Source: Apiosordaria backusii
Taxonomy: Eukaryota; Ascomycota; Sordariomycetes; Sordariales; Lasiosphaeriaceae
DNA length: 64,000 bases
NCBI GenBank assembly: GCA_030549205.1
Contig: JAUKTV010000016.1
Location: 62,001-126,000 of the forward strand
Direction: 5' to 3'
The translations under genes and the position numbers were made by a program. The first letter of the stretch is position 1, and every line of letters starts with the position of its first letter. The notes under the pieces were generated by a model. The model saw only the letters and a program-made list of their open reading frames with translations. It was not told the origin of the DNA and made no database searches. Shown piece by piece: positions 25,252 through 35,491 of this stretch.

Positions 25252-25348
25252 GCAGATGATATCTGAGTTTGCTTCAAGTGGCTTGAAGATGCCTGAAATC
25301 GCTTCAAGTGGCTTCAAGCAACTTGAAGCAAGTTCAGATATCATCTGC
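25252..25348. ncRNA. Long inverted repeat; possible small-RNA precursor hairpin
   Basis: Left arm 25252-25279 begins GCAGATGATATCTGA and right arm 25321-25348 ends TCAGATATCATCTGC. The arms match at 26 of 28 positions, and the two differences would be G-U pairs in RNA. Past one G-A mismatch (25280/25320), eight more bases pair (25281-25288 with 25312-25319), leaving a 23-base loop. The inner sequence repeats CTTCAAG/CTTGAAG words. That it is transcribed or processed is an inference. Confidence 0.5.
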
Positions 25349-25704
25349 TGATTCTTTTCTCCTTCGATCAACAACAACAACATGATGTACAAAACAAACA
25401 GTCTCAAGTATGATATCAGCCTTCTTCTCTTATAAAAAATTTCTATGTGCATTCTTCTGTCTCGGGGAGGCAGGCAGGCTCCTTATAAATCGGACAATGT
25501 GTTTCTCCGTCTTGAGTCAATGCTGTTGTTTATCGAGGGGATGGAAAAAGGATGTTTGTTGACTCTCGATAGTTGGCGACAGCGCATCTCCCTACTACAC
25601 ACACATTGCGTATCTGTAGCGGGTGTTATTATTACATCCTTTGTATATACTCACCCCCTCTGTTATATCCGCTGTTGTTGGCTTTCAACAAAGGTGTGTT
25701 ACAC

Positions 25705-25740
25705 AAAACCAAAACCAAAACCAAAACCAAAACCAAAACT
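25705..25740. repeat. AAAACC hexamer array
   Basis: Five perfect AAAACC units followed by AAAACT. Located between the hairpin and a long polypyrimidine tract. Confidence 0.95.
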
Positions 25741-26760
25741 TCCCCCCATCTAGAACAACACTGAAAACTGGGCCACACGAGTTTTAAGAACAAAGGTCAT
25801 TACTTAGGTAAGCCAAAACTTGGTTATATACATACATATATTGTATCAACACATCACCGTTGTCTCAGCCTTTTAATCCCTCATTCCCCGTTCCCCCTTT
25901 CCCCTTTCCCCTTTTCCCCATCCCCCCCTTTCCCCCTTTCCCCCTTTCCCCCTTTTCCCCTTCCCCCCTTTCCTCCACGGCCCGCCCACCGAAAAAGATC
26001 CGAAATCATACTTTACATTTTCTGAACCAACCCAGGGTCCCGTTTATGTGCCGTTTTATTTTCTTGTTTCCAGCTCTATATGCATGCAACATGTATGTAC
26101 CACTTCTTATGATAGAGTATGCACCAACCACTTAACAACACTCCGTCCTGATAAATACAGGGAGAAATTATACAAATATATATATACAAGAATAGAATAG
26201 TGGTAATAGCACCGGGTATCTCAAAAAGTAAGAGGACGCGTCGTAACTTCTCGTATGATCGCACAGAAGAAGAATCTCCGTTCGGTATGGTATGTTCTTG
26301 TTTGTTTTGGCACAATATTTGCTTTGTTGGTGGTACAATTATAGTTTTCTCTCCTCCCTCGTTCTCTCATTCTCGTTTCGACTTTTTTCCTTCGGTCGGC
26401 AAGGTAGGTAGGTAGGTAATATAAGGTAATACAACACTCAATGAAACAATTTCGCTGTCGATGGTCGAAGCCCGTCCGGTATAAAAAGAACAAATAGCCC
26501 CCCCTCCCTTCTTCTAATCAATAAATGTATGTAATGGAGTGGACGTCGACCGACAGATGATAAATATGATATGATGGCTTGATGAATCGATGGCCGATGT
26601 GATCCCGTCCCAATGATGCATAACAACAGAATCCTCCCTTTTTTTCTTCATTTATTCTCTCCATTTTCTCCTCATATTTTTTCCTGGAAAATCCCCTCAA
26701 ATTTCCTTCACACCCTCATTAAAATCTCTTGTCGTTCGGACCTTGACCATACCTGTGTTG

Positions 26761-29700
26761 CTAACTCCGTCGTGGCCGCTTGTCCTGATGATTCCCAGAG
26801 TCCAACCCTTCACTCCTCCGCTTCCTATCATTCCCACCACTTCGTCCATCGCCATGCTGATCGTTGGGCTGCCTAGGAGGCCCCCTAGAGTCCCTGGGCT
26901 GCGGCATTCCTCCACGCGGCGGCCCTGTGCGTCCCGAGCCATAATCCTGGCTATTGCCACCACCATGACCGTCACTCCTTCCAAGCTGTACCGCGTCACT
27001 CCGTAGACCAGAGTTGCCACGATGGCTAGGCTCGCGGGGACCGATTGGTGGCATGTCCCTTCCTCCACCACCAGGCAGAGATTCACGCCCAGACCGGCGA
27101 GAAGCATTCGGATCCCTATCATCGCGACCAGAGCCAGGAGCACCTGATGACGAGACGCCTGACCGTCTATGGCTGTAATCCCGAGGCTCCTTCGTCTCAC
27201 GATCACGGTCGGGATTGCGCTCGCGGCTGCTAGCCCGAGACGGCCGGTTACTGCGATCGCTTCGATGCTCACGACGACTTCTGTCGTACTCGTTACGACT
27301 CGATCCGTAGTCGTCTCCGTTGGAGCGGCTATCCCCGACGACCTGGATGGGCACTGGGGCAGCTGGGGCGCGCTCGACATTCATATCGCGGCGCCCAGAA
27401 TCCCGCGGGAATGGGTCGGGGCGCTCCTGAATAGGCGTCGTGACAGGAGAAGAGCCGGCGAGGATCTGCGCATCTGATCCCGCCAGGTTAGGGCGAGAAC
27501 GACTCATCCGCAGTCCAGGACCACGGGCATTCTCCATGGACGTCTTGTCAAGCATGCTTTGAATGTTCCTGAGCTGCCTACCACCAGATCTGATACGGTC
27601 ATTAGACGCTGCTGGGCCGGTAGGCGTAGCAAAGTCCGTGTTAAGGGGTGGAGGCGCAGGCCTTGACCCCGTGTTTGGCGCCGACATGGATGGCCGATCA
27701 GGTGTGTTGATTGGTGGTCTAGAGTGAGATGCTGTACCGGCAGGGGTTCCCGAAATCTGGTTAAGACGGTCCGGATGGATACCAGACGGACCAGTCGGAG
27801 GACCAGAAGGCGGCGAGGGTGCGTTGGGTGTTTGCTGATTGTTGATATGTCGCATCCTGTCCGGGTGTACGCCTGCCGCGGGCGCCGTGGGAACCGTGGG
27901 GGAATTTGTTTTCTCAAACTGGTTGTTGCGCTGTTGCTGTTGCTGCCGCTGTCGACCCGCGGCAGGCCCAGTAGGCACTTGACGCTCAGGCGACGCGGGG
28001 CGAACTGGCTCTGGCACAGTAGGCCTGGTATCAGGACGCGAAGGCACCCCATTAGCTGGACCCATTCTAGTCGTGTTCCTACCACCCCTGCCTCTGGGTC
28101 CAGACGGGGGAGCACCGGACGGCATATCGACAACAGATGGGATGGGCTGAAGCCGGCCGTAGTTGGGGTCCTGCTGGTTCAGTCTGCCATGGTCCGGATC
28201 TGAACGCGAGGGCCCACCAAACGAGGAGTCCCTGGATCCAGTTATCTTATCATCGCGCTTGGCATTGTGATCTTGGCGGGGCTGCGATGGCGCATTGTCA
28301 AGATTGCGGTCCTGTCGAGGCTGAGATGGGGCATTGTCAATGTTGCGATCCTGCCGTCCATGAGACTGTGTGTGCTCTGTATTGCGATCCTGACGAGAAT
28401 GTGATGAGGCATGATCTTGATTTCGATCCTGACGAGGGTGCGATGGCAAGCTGTCTGGGCGCCCTTCTCGGCTCGTGTTCTGGTGATCCGAGTGACGATG
28501 ACGGCCATGTCGGTCATCCCGTGGATTGTCTGGTTGTACTGAATTTGCCGCGGGGTTGTCTGGTCGTCTCGGCGATTCTGTCCGGCCGGGCCGGTCGCGG
28601 AGCTGATCTCTTGGGCCTGAGCGAGAAGGTGTATCTCTGCTGTCGCTGATGAGCGCAGCCCTGGCCGGGTTGATTATATCGGGCCGATCGGCATCTGCAA
28701 TAGCACGAGCGCGGTCTGGGTGAGGAGCTGGCTCTTGGGGGGCACTTGACGCCGAAGTTGTCTGGGGAGGCGCCCCAACTGGTGGTTCCCTTGGCCCTCT
28801 CACATCGTGTCGACCAGAAGCTTGAGGCGCCCGGTCACGAGGAGCACGGCCATCTCGCTCAGGAGGCGCACCATGATCATTCCAGCGCGGTGGCAGTTCG
28901 CTGCGAGTTGACCAGTCCCTCTCCGAAGCACGGCCGGCATCCCGAGGACCAGCATCAACGGGTCGGCGGTCAGATGGCGGAAAGTCGCGGGGTCTGTCTG
29001 GCCGTGGGACCTCTGGGGTGCGGAAGTCTCTACCTTCACGAGAAATATGGGCATCGCGGTTGTCACGGCCATCACGTGCGTGCGACGGGTGAGAAGGAAG
29101 GGGCGGGTGTACTGGATGCGCATCTCGCGAGTCTCTGGGTTCTCTCAGGTCTCGAGGATCACGAGAGTCACGACCGTCCCTGCTGAAATCCCGGGCATCA
29201 CGGGCTGCAGGTTCTCGCCTATCGTGGCGGTTCAGCCCAAACCTGTCATTGGCACCCCTAGAGAAAGCTGGTTCGGGCCTGGCCGGAAGGTCTGGCTTGT
29301 TTGGGAGGCCATGAGCAACTGGTGGGAGCGTAGAGAACTTGGGTGGTTCCGGTCGCTCGGGACGACTCCCAGAAGAAGAGGCTGGCGCAGCTGGGTTCGA
29401 CCTGGAGTTGTCCGGTTTCCCAGAAGGACCGTTGGTTGAGCCCACCCTCTGGCTAGGTGCATTAGGCTCTCGCAGAGGCTCCCGAGGAGGCGGGGGCTTT
29501 GGAAGGCCGTGTTTCTCATCCCTCGCCCTTGCATCGCTCTTCTTCTTCCCAGCGACACCATCCTTGGTAACTTCGCCATCTTCAACTTCAGCTTTCTGCG
29601 TGCGAGAACTGCCTGGCTTGAAATCTGGCGCGGAAGCCCGGAGGCCAGAGGTCGTCGGTGTCGAATCACCCTTCTGTGTACATGTGGTTAGTATTTCTTC

Positions 29701-32700
29701 TGTATATATGGGCCATTTCCTACTTACAACGCCTGGCCGGAACGCCTGAACAAGGATCCATTTTGGCTTTCTCTTCTGAAGTTCCGAGTAGGCAGTCTGC
29801 GCAGTTACAGAAAGATCGACACGGTGGCCCATTTCGGACTCGGATGAATTCTTGGAAGCAGCTTCACGCTCTGTGATGGTCTTGAGCTGCTCCAAAAACT
29901 TGTCGGCCATAAAGTTGATGGCAGGGAAGAAGTCAATGACCGACTTTAGAACGGTGATGGCGTTGCGGATGTGCATCCATTCCATGCCGTTCAGGCAAGA
30001 TCTCAAGGCGGTGTTAAGTTCCTTGTGCCATTTAAACAGCAGGTCTTTGAATGCATCGTGTTCAACAAACTCGGTTGGTTTTCCATCCGCATCAAAGGCT
30101 GTTGCAAAACCAAGATACTGCCGAGTTTTACTGACTTCCTTCAGCCCAAGAGCTTCCTTTTCGTAGGCGTTCTTGTTCCCATGCCACTTGGATAAGTCGC
30201 CAAGAATGAGCTTCAAGAATCGACCGACATGTTCAGCTTCGCGGACGGTGCAGGTGAAGATGATAGCACGGAGCCGGTTGTGGTTGAAGAGTCGATCGTA
30301 CAGCGACATGAGCTTGAAGTTTGAAGTAGAGAACTCATGCAAAAACTTGATCAGTCTGAAGCAGTATTCGGCATCCAGGGGTGAGAGTTGCAAGCGGGGC
30401 AAGATACACTCTTCAAGCAGCGCATCTGATGCTGCGTCCGCCTTGGCCATGGGTGCTGGGAACCAGCTGTCGACTTGCCTGCCAAGGTGCACTCTGGTTT
30501 TGGAGAAACGGGTAAGTCCTTCGTTCATTTCTTTCAAGAGAAGTTTTTGTCGTTCCAGAATTTCGTTCCGTTTCTGGGTCTTCTTATTCATGCCGTGCCG
30601 AGTCATGTCGCTTCTGTCCCTCATGATTTCTTCTGCCTGCTTGATGAGTCGGCTGTTCTCAACCTGGTAACTTTCCTGGGGGAAGAGTAGGTTGCCGAGG
30701 TGGAGCGACCAGAAGAAGACGTAACACGACGGGCTAATGTATCGCCAGTTTTGTTCCGGGAGTACACTGGGTATCTCGTCGATAAGTGGCGCAAGCGCTT
30801 CAGCCAAAGACTCTGGCACGCGGCTTTCGGGGGTTTTAGACGAGCCGTTCTCAGCATCATCTGCGCCAGATGTTCCATTTTCATCCGCCGCAGCCATTGC
30901 GACATCACCGTCTCCGTCGGCTACAGCCTTTACGGCCTCCGTTGGATTGGCGGAACGCTTCACTTCCCAACGTATGCTGGACCGCCGAATTAAAAAGGCT
31001 AGATTGGCCTCTAGGCCGAAGTCCCGCATGAGCTGGATAATGTCCGGGACGAGATTGTTGAACGTATCGGCATCGAGGTTGCTTTTCAGCAGATCGAGAT
31101 ACTGAAGAAGAATCTGATGCGTGTCGTCAACCACAGTGGCGAGATATTTGATACGCGCACTGCCGTCCTCGGCATAGATGGCGTTCTGTCGATATTGCGC
31201 AATGTTGATGAGCAGCTGGCCTGCTAGCTTGGAGCTCGTCAAGGCCTTCATGAGACGATTTGCGCTGTGAATTGACGCTGCCCGCTTGTCGCCGAGGTTG
31301 ATGAGAGTCTCTCGCCGGAGTAGTTCGCCCCCCGTCATGGCGTGCAACTGAGCATCGGTAAAGTCGAGATCAGACACGACGCCACCCATAGAAACCACCA
31401 GTTCTTTCAGAATAACAAGGTCGGTCGAGTTTCCTTGGAGTAATTGGTTGTGAACATATCGAAGAATGGGTGACGAGTCCACGTTGGAATAACGTGTAAA
31501 CACTCTGCCAGAGAATTTGGACAGTGCTTGCAACCATCTGCTCGTGAGCAAAACCGAGTCCTCCTGAGTACGACTCCTCTGCTGGCCGCCGAGAGAGCTC
31601 AGTACTGACCAGACGAGCACATCGTACCCGAGATCCGTGAAGTACTTGGTGCATTCAACAAACGCATCGATAAAATTGCTGTAGGATTCGATCTGAGAGA
31701 GGGAAACTTTGCAGACGATTCCTGGGGACGGATAAGCGATCTTGGCCAGACTTTTGGCCATCTCTGGGATGTTGGTGAGTGACAATCGCTTCAAAATGCC
31801 AAGTGTCTCCAACCTGGTCTTTGCGAAGGCCTTCCGAATGGGTTCCAGTCGAGAAATGGAGCCTTGGTACCATTCGGCATAGATGTTATACCGGACACTG
31901 ATGGGATATTGCTTGAGAAGTTTCCATACACTGTCGGCAACCGAAGCGTTGGCCTCTCCCAAGCTCAACGCTGGTACCAAGAGACGTTTGAGGATCTCGA
32001 GCCATCGTTCAACGTTTTCTGGCGATTGATCATCTGCAAGACTCTTGGTGCCGATGCTAGTGAGCCTTGACATCAAATCGGCATCGAGGCCGATGTTGAC
32101 ACCTACCACATTCATCAGTGTGTCGAAGAGGGTGAACAGGTCATCAACTGTCTGACAAACAGGGATATTATCCGACCATTCATCGAAGTAGAACCGGTAG
32201 TTTGCACCCTCATTGCTATCCATTTTGTCGGGATGTGGCCACCTCAAAGGGCGTTTGATAGGTGGGGTAATGATCCTGACACTACCTTTGGCCACACCAC
32301 TCTGATCCATGTCTGGCACTGGTTTGGCAGGGCACTCGGTTGACATCGCTGCCGTGGGCCGACTCTGGTTGTAGACGACGTCGATAGAGTGCTTGAGAAT
32401 ACGGTGAAGAAAAGGCAAGATTTCGGGAGCAGCCTCGAGAACCCAGTCGTGCTGTCCAATGATGAAGAGTGCCTCGGGAAGCGCACCGATAACAAGAAGA
32501 CACTTGAGGAGATGAATCTTTTGATCATCGGGTTTTGGAAGTTTTGGCTTGTCCTCTGTTGGCTCCGTACCCTTCATTTCCGTGTCGGCTTTGTTTGACG
32601 CGGCATCGCGGCGAGAAGGTAAAGGTCCCCCGGAAGGCCCCTCGTCTGGTAGCGCACCGGCCATCATCAGAGCATTTGTGGCGGCGCCAGGGCGACTAGC

Positions 32701-34314
32701 CCTCTCCTTTTCTTCCAACTCCTTCATTTTCTCGGCCCTGATCTCCTCCATATCCCCGTCGGGCGGCCAAATGAAGTTCCAGAGGTCTGTCAGGGATATG
32801 AAGCCGATCTTGATCAAAAGTGCTGTGAGATACAACAAGTTTGCTGGAAGGGTATCTTCTGGGTCTCTTGCGTCTGATGCATAGAAGCGCAACTTGAAAC
32901 CCAGCATCTGGGCCGCATCACGATTGCCAGAAGGTGGAAGTGTTTTGGTGATCCTAATCCACTCTTGCTCGATCTCGGATTCTGCGTTTTTGGCGGCGGT
33001 GCCGTTCGCGAGTCGCTCTTCATCGGCGGCAGTAAGCTGTCTGCCGCCCAGTTCAAAGAAGGCGTCTAGTTTGATTTGGCGGGCCCTTTCCCAGAATGCG
33101 ACATCCCGTTTCAAGCGCTGAGCTGCCACCATGGCGTCTTCTTCCTCGCTGTTGAATGGACTCTGGTGATCAGGATGAGCCCATAGTGGGAGCCCGCCGA
33201 CATATGTATCCGTTGGCAATTTAAGTCGGCTTCGAGGCCACCACGAGCTGACACGTAGAAACTTGACGAAGAAGCGGAATTGCTTGACGAGGATAGCGGC
33301 AAATACATCCAGCGTTACATCGAGGACTCGGCCTGGATTCATGTCGAAGGTCCCAATAAGGCCCATAACCTTGTTAAAAGTATCCTGTACGATCTCCGAA
33401 GAGGCCGGCTCGTTGGTGCATGTGGTGAAGATTTCAGTCACCAACTTGGAGAATCCCTCGGTTTCTTCGCGCAGCAGGTTGTAGCTTGCTTGGCGGTAGA
33501 GGAGGTTGGTCGACGTGCGAATGCTCATTCTGAAAAAGGTATCGCGAACCAGCTCGAGAGGGGCTAGAACGGATGGGTCGAGGCCGACACGCATAAGGGA
33601 TAAAGAGACCCCGCTTGCCATCATGAACTCGTGGAATTGCTGCCGTACTGAGTCCGTGTGGATGTCGGAATAACTGCCGACTGTGTCCAAGAACAGAGTA
33701 TGGGGGTCGAAAGCCCCAGCTTCGCGCTCCTCCTCTGACGGCTCCTTGCCCAAGATTTCTTTGACAACACCGCCAGCATCAGCGCCACGCAGCCTGCCGG
33801 TGGAGACTGACCAGACAAGCTCTTGGAAGATGACAGCGACCTCGGTAAGATCTTCGTCCTCGCGAGATTGAACACCATGCTCGATAAGCTGTTGGCGGGC
33901 GCCCCTGCTCCATCTCCTTATGCAGTCGTCGGTGATGATGGTATAATCCTCATCAATCAGCATGGGGGATGGAGGTGCCGAGTGCGGTGCTGGCGTCGGG
34001 GTGACAGTCGCAGCAAAGGTCGGAAGAGGTGTTTGCGAGGAGGCACTAGATGGTCGCCCCATGATTGGGGATCTTGAGGTCGGAGCGCTGGATGATGGAG
34101 CTGGCCCAATGTGAGACTGAGAAGAGTCGCGACGATTATCTCTTCGGAAGTTTCTGTTCCCACCGCCACCGCCTGCGCCTGCCCGGTTGTTGCGGTTATC
34201 AAAGCTTCGGTCGTGCTGTCCCAGCGAGCTGTCCTGGGGGCGATGTGGGGAAGGCCTGGAGGGCCCCGAGTCTGGAGGGGCCCGATCTTTTCTCTTTCTC
34301 TGCGGGCCCATCAT
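26761..34314 (-). CDS. THO2: THO complex subunit 2 (Tho2/THOC2)
   Basis: Largest subunit of the nuclear THO complex, which couples RNA polymerase II elongation to mRNP assembly and export and prevents R-loops. The start at 34314 (MMGPQRKRKDRAPP) is the first in-frame ATG. The N-terminal third carries the Tho2 N-terminal domain (DDCIRRWSRGARQQLIEHGV onwards), the middle has YNIYAEWYQGSISRLEPIRKAFAKTRLETLGILKRLS, and the Tho2 C-terminal helical domain covers RNWRYISPSCYVFFWSLHLGNLLFP to about residue 1540. The rest, nearly 1000 residues, is disordered and rich in Arg, Asp, Pro, Ser and Gly, including a 13-residue RQDRN repeat. The frame is open throughout but hides a 54-bp intron at 29674-29727. 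Removing it gives 2499 aa, far longer than yeast Tho2 (about 1600), the excess being the tail. Confidence 0.95.
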   Translation of the reverse strand: MMGPQRKRKDRAPPDSGPSRPSPHRPQDSSLGQHDRSFDNRNNRAGAGGGGGNRNFRRDNRRDSSQSHIGPAPSSSAPTSRSPIMGRPSSASSQTPLPTFAATVTPTPAPHSAPPSPMLIDEDYTIITDDCIRRWSRGARQQLIEHGVQSREDEDLTEVAVIFQELVWSVSTGRLRGADAGGVVKEILGKEPSEEEREAGAFDPHTLFLDTVGSYSDIHTDSVRQQFHEFMMASGVSLSLMRVGLDPSVLAPLELVRDTFFRMSIRTSTNLLYRQASYNLLREETEGFSKLVTEIFTTCTNEPASSEIVQDTFNKVMGLIGTFDMNPGRVLDVTLDVFAAILVKQFRFFVKFLRVSSWWPRSRLKLPTDTYVGGLPLWAHPDHQSPFNSEEEDAMVAAQRLKRDVAFWERARQIKLDAFFELGGRQLTAADEERLANGTAAKNAESEIEQEWIRITKTLPPSGNRDAAQMLGFKLRFYASDARDPEDTLPANLLYLTALLIKIGFISLTDLWNFIWPPDGDMEEIRAEKMKELEEKERASRPGAATNALMMAGALPDEGPSGGPLPSRRDAASNKADTEMKGTEPTEDKPKLPKPDDQKIHLLKCLLVIGALPEALFIIGQHDWVLEAAPEILPFLHRILKHSIDVVYNQSRPTAAMSTECPAKPVPDMDQSGVAKGSVRIITPPIKRPLRWPHPDKMDSNEGANYRFYFDEWSDNIPVCQTVDDLFTLFDTLMNVVGVNIGLDADLMSRLTSIGTKSLADDQSPENVERWLEILKRLLVPALSLGEANASVADSVWKLLKQYPISVRYNIYAEWYQGSISRLEPIRKAFAKTRLETLGILKRLSLTNIPEMAKSLAKIAYPSPGIVCKVSLSQIESYSNFIDAFVECTKYFTDLGYDVLVWSVLSSLGGQQRSRTQEDSVLLTSRWLQALSKFSGRVFTRYSNVDSSPILRYVHNQLLQGNSTDLVILKELVVSMGGVVSDLDFTDAQLHAMTGGELLRRETLINLGDKRAASIHSANRLMKALTSSKLAGQLLINIAQYRQNAIYAEDGSARIKYLATVVDDTHQILLQYLDLLKSNLDADTFNNLVPDIIQLMRDFGLEANLAFLIRRSSIRWEVKRSANPTEAVKAVADGDGDVAMAAADENGTSGADDAENGSSKTPESRVPESLAEALAPLIDEIPSVLPEQNWRYISPSCYVFFWSLHLGNLLFPQESYQVENSRLIKQAEEIMRDRSDMTRHGMNKKTQKRNEILERQKLLLKEMNEGLTRFSKTRVHLGRQVDSWFPAPMAKADAASDALLEECILPRLQLSPLDAEYCFRLIKFLHEFSTSNFKLMSLYDRLFNHNRLRAIIFTCTVREAEHVGRFLKLILGDLSKWHGNKNAYEKEALGLKEVSKTRQYLGFATAFDADGKPTEFVEHDAFKDLLFKWHKELNTALRSCLNGMEWMHIRNAITVLKSVIDFFPAINFMADKFLEQLKTITEREAASKNSSESEMGHRVDLSVTAQTAYSELQKRKPKWILVQAFRPGVVSRKWPIYTEEILTTCTQKGDSTPTTSGLRASAPDFKPGSSRTQKAEVEDGEVTKDGVAGKKKSDARARDEKHGLPKPPPPREPLREPNAPSQRVGSTNGPSGKPDNSRSNPAAPASSSGSRPERPEPPKFSTLPPVAHGLPNKPDLPARPEPAFSRGANDRFGLNRHDRREPAARDARDFSRDGRDSRDPRDLREPRDSRDAHPVHPPLPSHPSHARDGRDNRDAHISREGRDFRTPEVPRPDRPRDFPPSDRRPVDAGPRDAGRASERDWSTRSELPPRWNDHGAPPERDGRAPRDRAPQASGRHDVRGPREPPVGAPPQTTSASSAPQEPAPHPDRARAIADADRPDIINPARAALISDSRDTPSRSGPRDQLRDRPGRTESPRRPDNPAANSVQPDNPRDDRHGRHRHSDHQNTSREGRPDSLPSHPRQDRNQDHASSHSRQDRNTEHTQSHGRQDRNIDNAPSQPRQDRNLDNAPSQPRQDHNAKRDDKITGSRDSSFGGPSRSDPDHGRLNQQDPNYGRLQPIPSVVDMPSGAPPSGPRGRGGRNTTRMGPANGVPSRPDTRPTVPEPVRPASPERQVPTGPAAGRQRQQQQQRNNQFEKTNSPTVPTAPAAGVHPDRMRHINNQQTPNAPSPPSGPPTGPSGIHPDRLNQISGTPAGTASHSRPPINTPDRPSMSAPNTGSRPAPPPLNTDFATPTGPAASNDRIRSGGRQLRNIQSMLDKTSMENARGPGLRMSRSRPNLAGSDAQILAGSSPVTTPIQERPDPFPRDSGRRDMNVERAPAAPVPIQVVGDSRSNGDDYGSSRNEYDRSRREHRSDRSNRPSRASSRERNPDRDRETKEPRDYSHRRSGVSSSGAPGSGRDDRDPNASRRSGRESLPGGGGRDMPPIGPREPSHRGNSGLRSDAVQLGRSDGHGGGNSQDYGSGRTGPPRGGMPQPRDSRGPPRQPNDQHGDGRSGGNDRKRRSEGLDSGNHQDKRPRRS
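28264..28434 (-). repeat. 39-bp coding tandem repeat in THO2 tail
   Basis: Five RQDRN/RQDHN cores spaced exactly 13 codons apart (units such as RQDRNIDNAPSQP). The first and last cores on the plus strand begin at 28264 and 28420. Two neighbouring units are nearly identical, suggesting recent duplication. Confidence 0.85.
29674..29727 (-). other. Stop-free 54-bp intron inside THO2
   Basis: On the coding strand GTAAGT opens and ACACAG closes the segment, with a TACTAACC branch site about 15 bases before the end. It is 18 codons long, in phase 0 and without stops, so retained and spliced forms are both translatable. It lies at the border between the conserved helical domain and the disordered tail. 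Confidence 0.82.
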
Positions 34315-35491
34315 TAATCGTGATATCGAGGGTATCGTATTTGGGTCATTTATCGGTGATGCGGACTGCGATCCGCAGGCGCTGTCGCGCGAAATCAAAG
34401 ATGCGAGTTGAGCCTATCAACACCTAAATTCGTGTCAGAACTGAGAGATGACACCTGAAGGTTGAGTTGTGGTATTCGGATTGCAAAGGTGGCAGATATG
34501 TTTGCTCTTTTCGCTCCGAGATAGCGAAAAAGTCACCCCGGCACGCGAAGGTTGTTCAATAAGCAATCCACGTACCGAATGAACCCAGGCAGAGTATTAT
34601 TTTCGAGAATTTCAGAAGCGACTTTCAATCGGCCTCGCCGTGTGGAGGGAGGTAATTGGGCCGATATGTCGATTGCTGCCAGTTTGCGTTGCTGGCTCGA
34701 GTCGGTTGTTGGGGAGGAAGCAAGTTGGTGATTCGCGTTGAGAATCGCCAAACTGCAAGCTCGAGGTCGTGGTCGCTGCGTTCTGCAACAAAAAGCTTGG
34801 CAGAACCAAAACGGCAGCCTTGTTGAGTGAGGCTGCCAAGTACAAAAGGTGGGGCTGATAGACCGAATTGGAGATTGGTATCTTTTTGCGGGAGAGTACT
34901 TGCTATTGTGTGTGAACTGTGAGCCCGAGTAAGTATTGTCTACTTTCCGCAGCAGCCCAAACTCAGGCATTTGGGGTCAGTGCACGGCTCGCCCCACTGT
35001 AAACCACCAAGAAAAGGCCGATTGCCGGCGATGTTCTGCCCAGGACCTTGCCCGTTCTGGCCCTTCCAGCGCTTTGAGTTGCAGGCAAAGCACCTGAATG
35101 GGTGAATGGAGAATGGAGAGCACCCTCTCCAACAATCCCGCGTGTGCCCCGAGGTGCCCTGTGTGCCAGAGACGGGTGTTAGCGATGGCGCAATCCACGC
35201 TTGCGGCTCCTGCTGTGCAAGCACGTTCCCATACATCCACCCACGCGGATAACTTGATGACTGATGACTGTACCTCTCCGTGGGTAGGGGACCATGCAAT
35301 GGAAGTCTTCTGCATGCACTTATGTATATTATGAAGAGCCTTTTTTTCTTCTATTCATGAATCCCGAATTTCCATGAATTCTTCTTATTGATCTTTTCCT
35401 GCCTTCTGGAACATCCCCTCGGTTCCATCTCTGACCCCATTAGTGTTTCTGGTTTGTCACACTCGCTCGCCTGTCACAGCTCATACCCATC
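34315..35491. other. Divergent promoter region, THO2 / MET2
   Basis: A 1.2-kb gap between two divergently transcribed genes. The frames within are short and unrelated to any family I know. It should contain both promoters; I recognise no specific site. Confidence 0.6.

Larger units (their letters stand above)
24785..26760. other. Convergent intergenic region with microsatellites and a long hairpin
   Basis: A 2-kb gap between the CSC1-like and THO2 genes, which converge. It contains four GCATG pentamers near 24816-24835, a GA tract, a GTT tract, a 37-bp-arm hairpin, an AAAACC array, a long C/T tract at about 25885-25975 and GGTA repeats near 26402-26417. I see no supportable coding frame. The density of simple repeats is far higher than elsewhere in the window. 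Confidence 0.7.
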
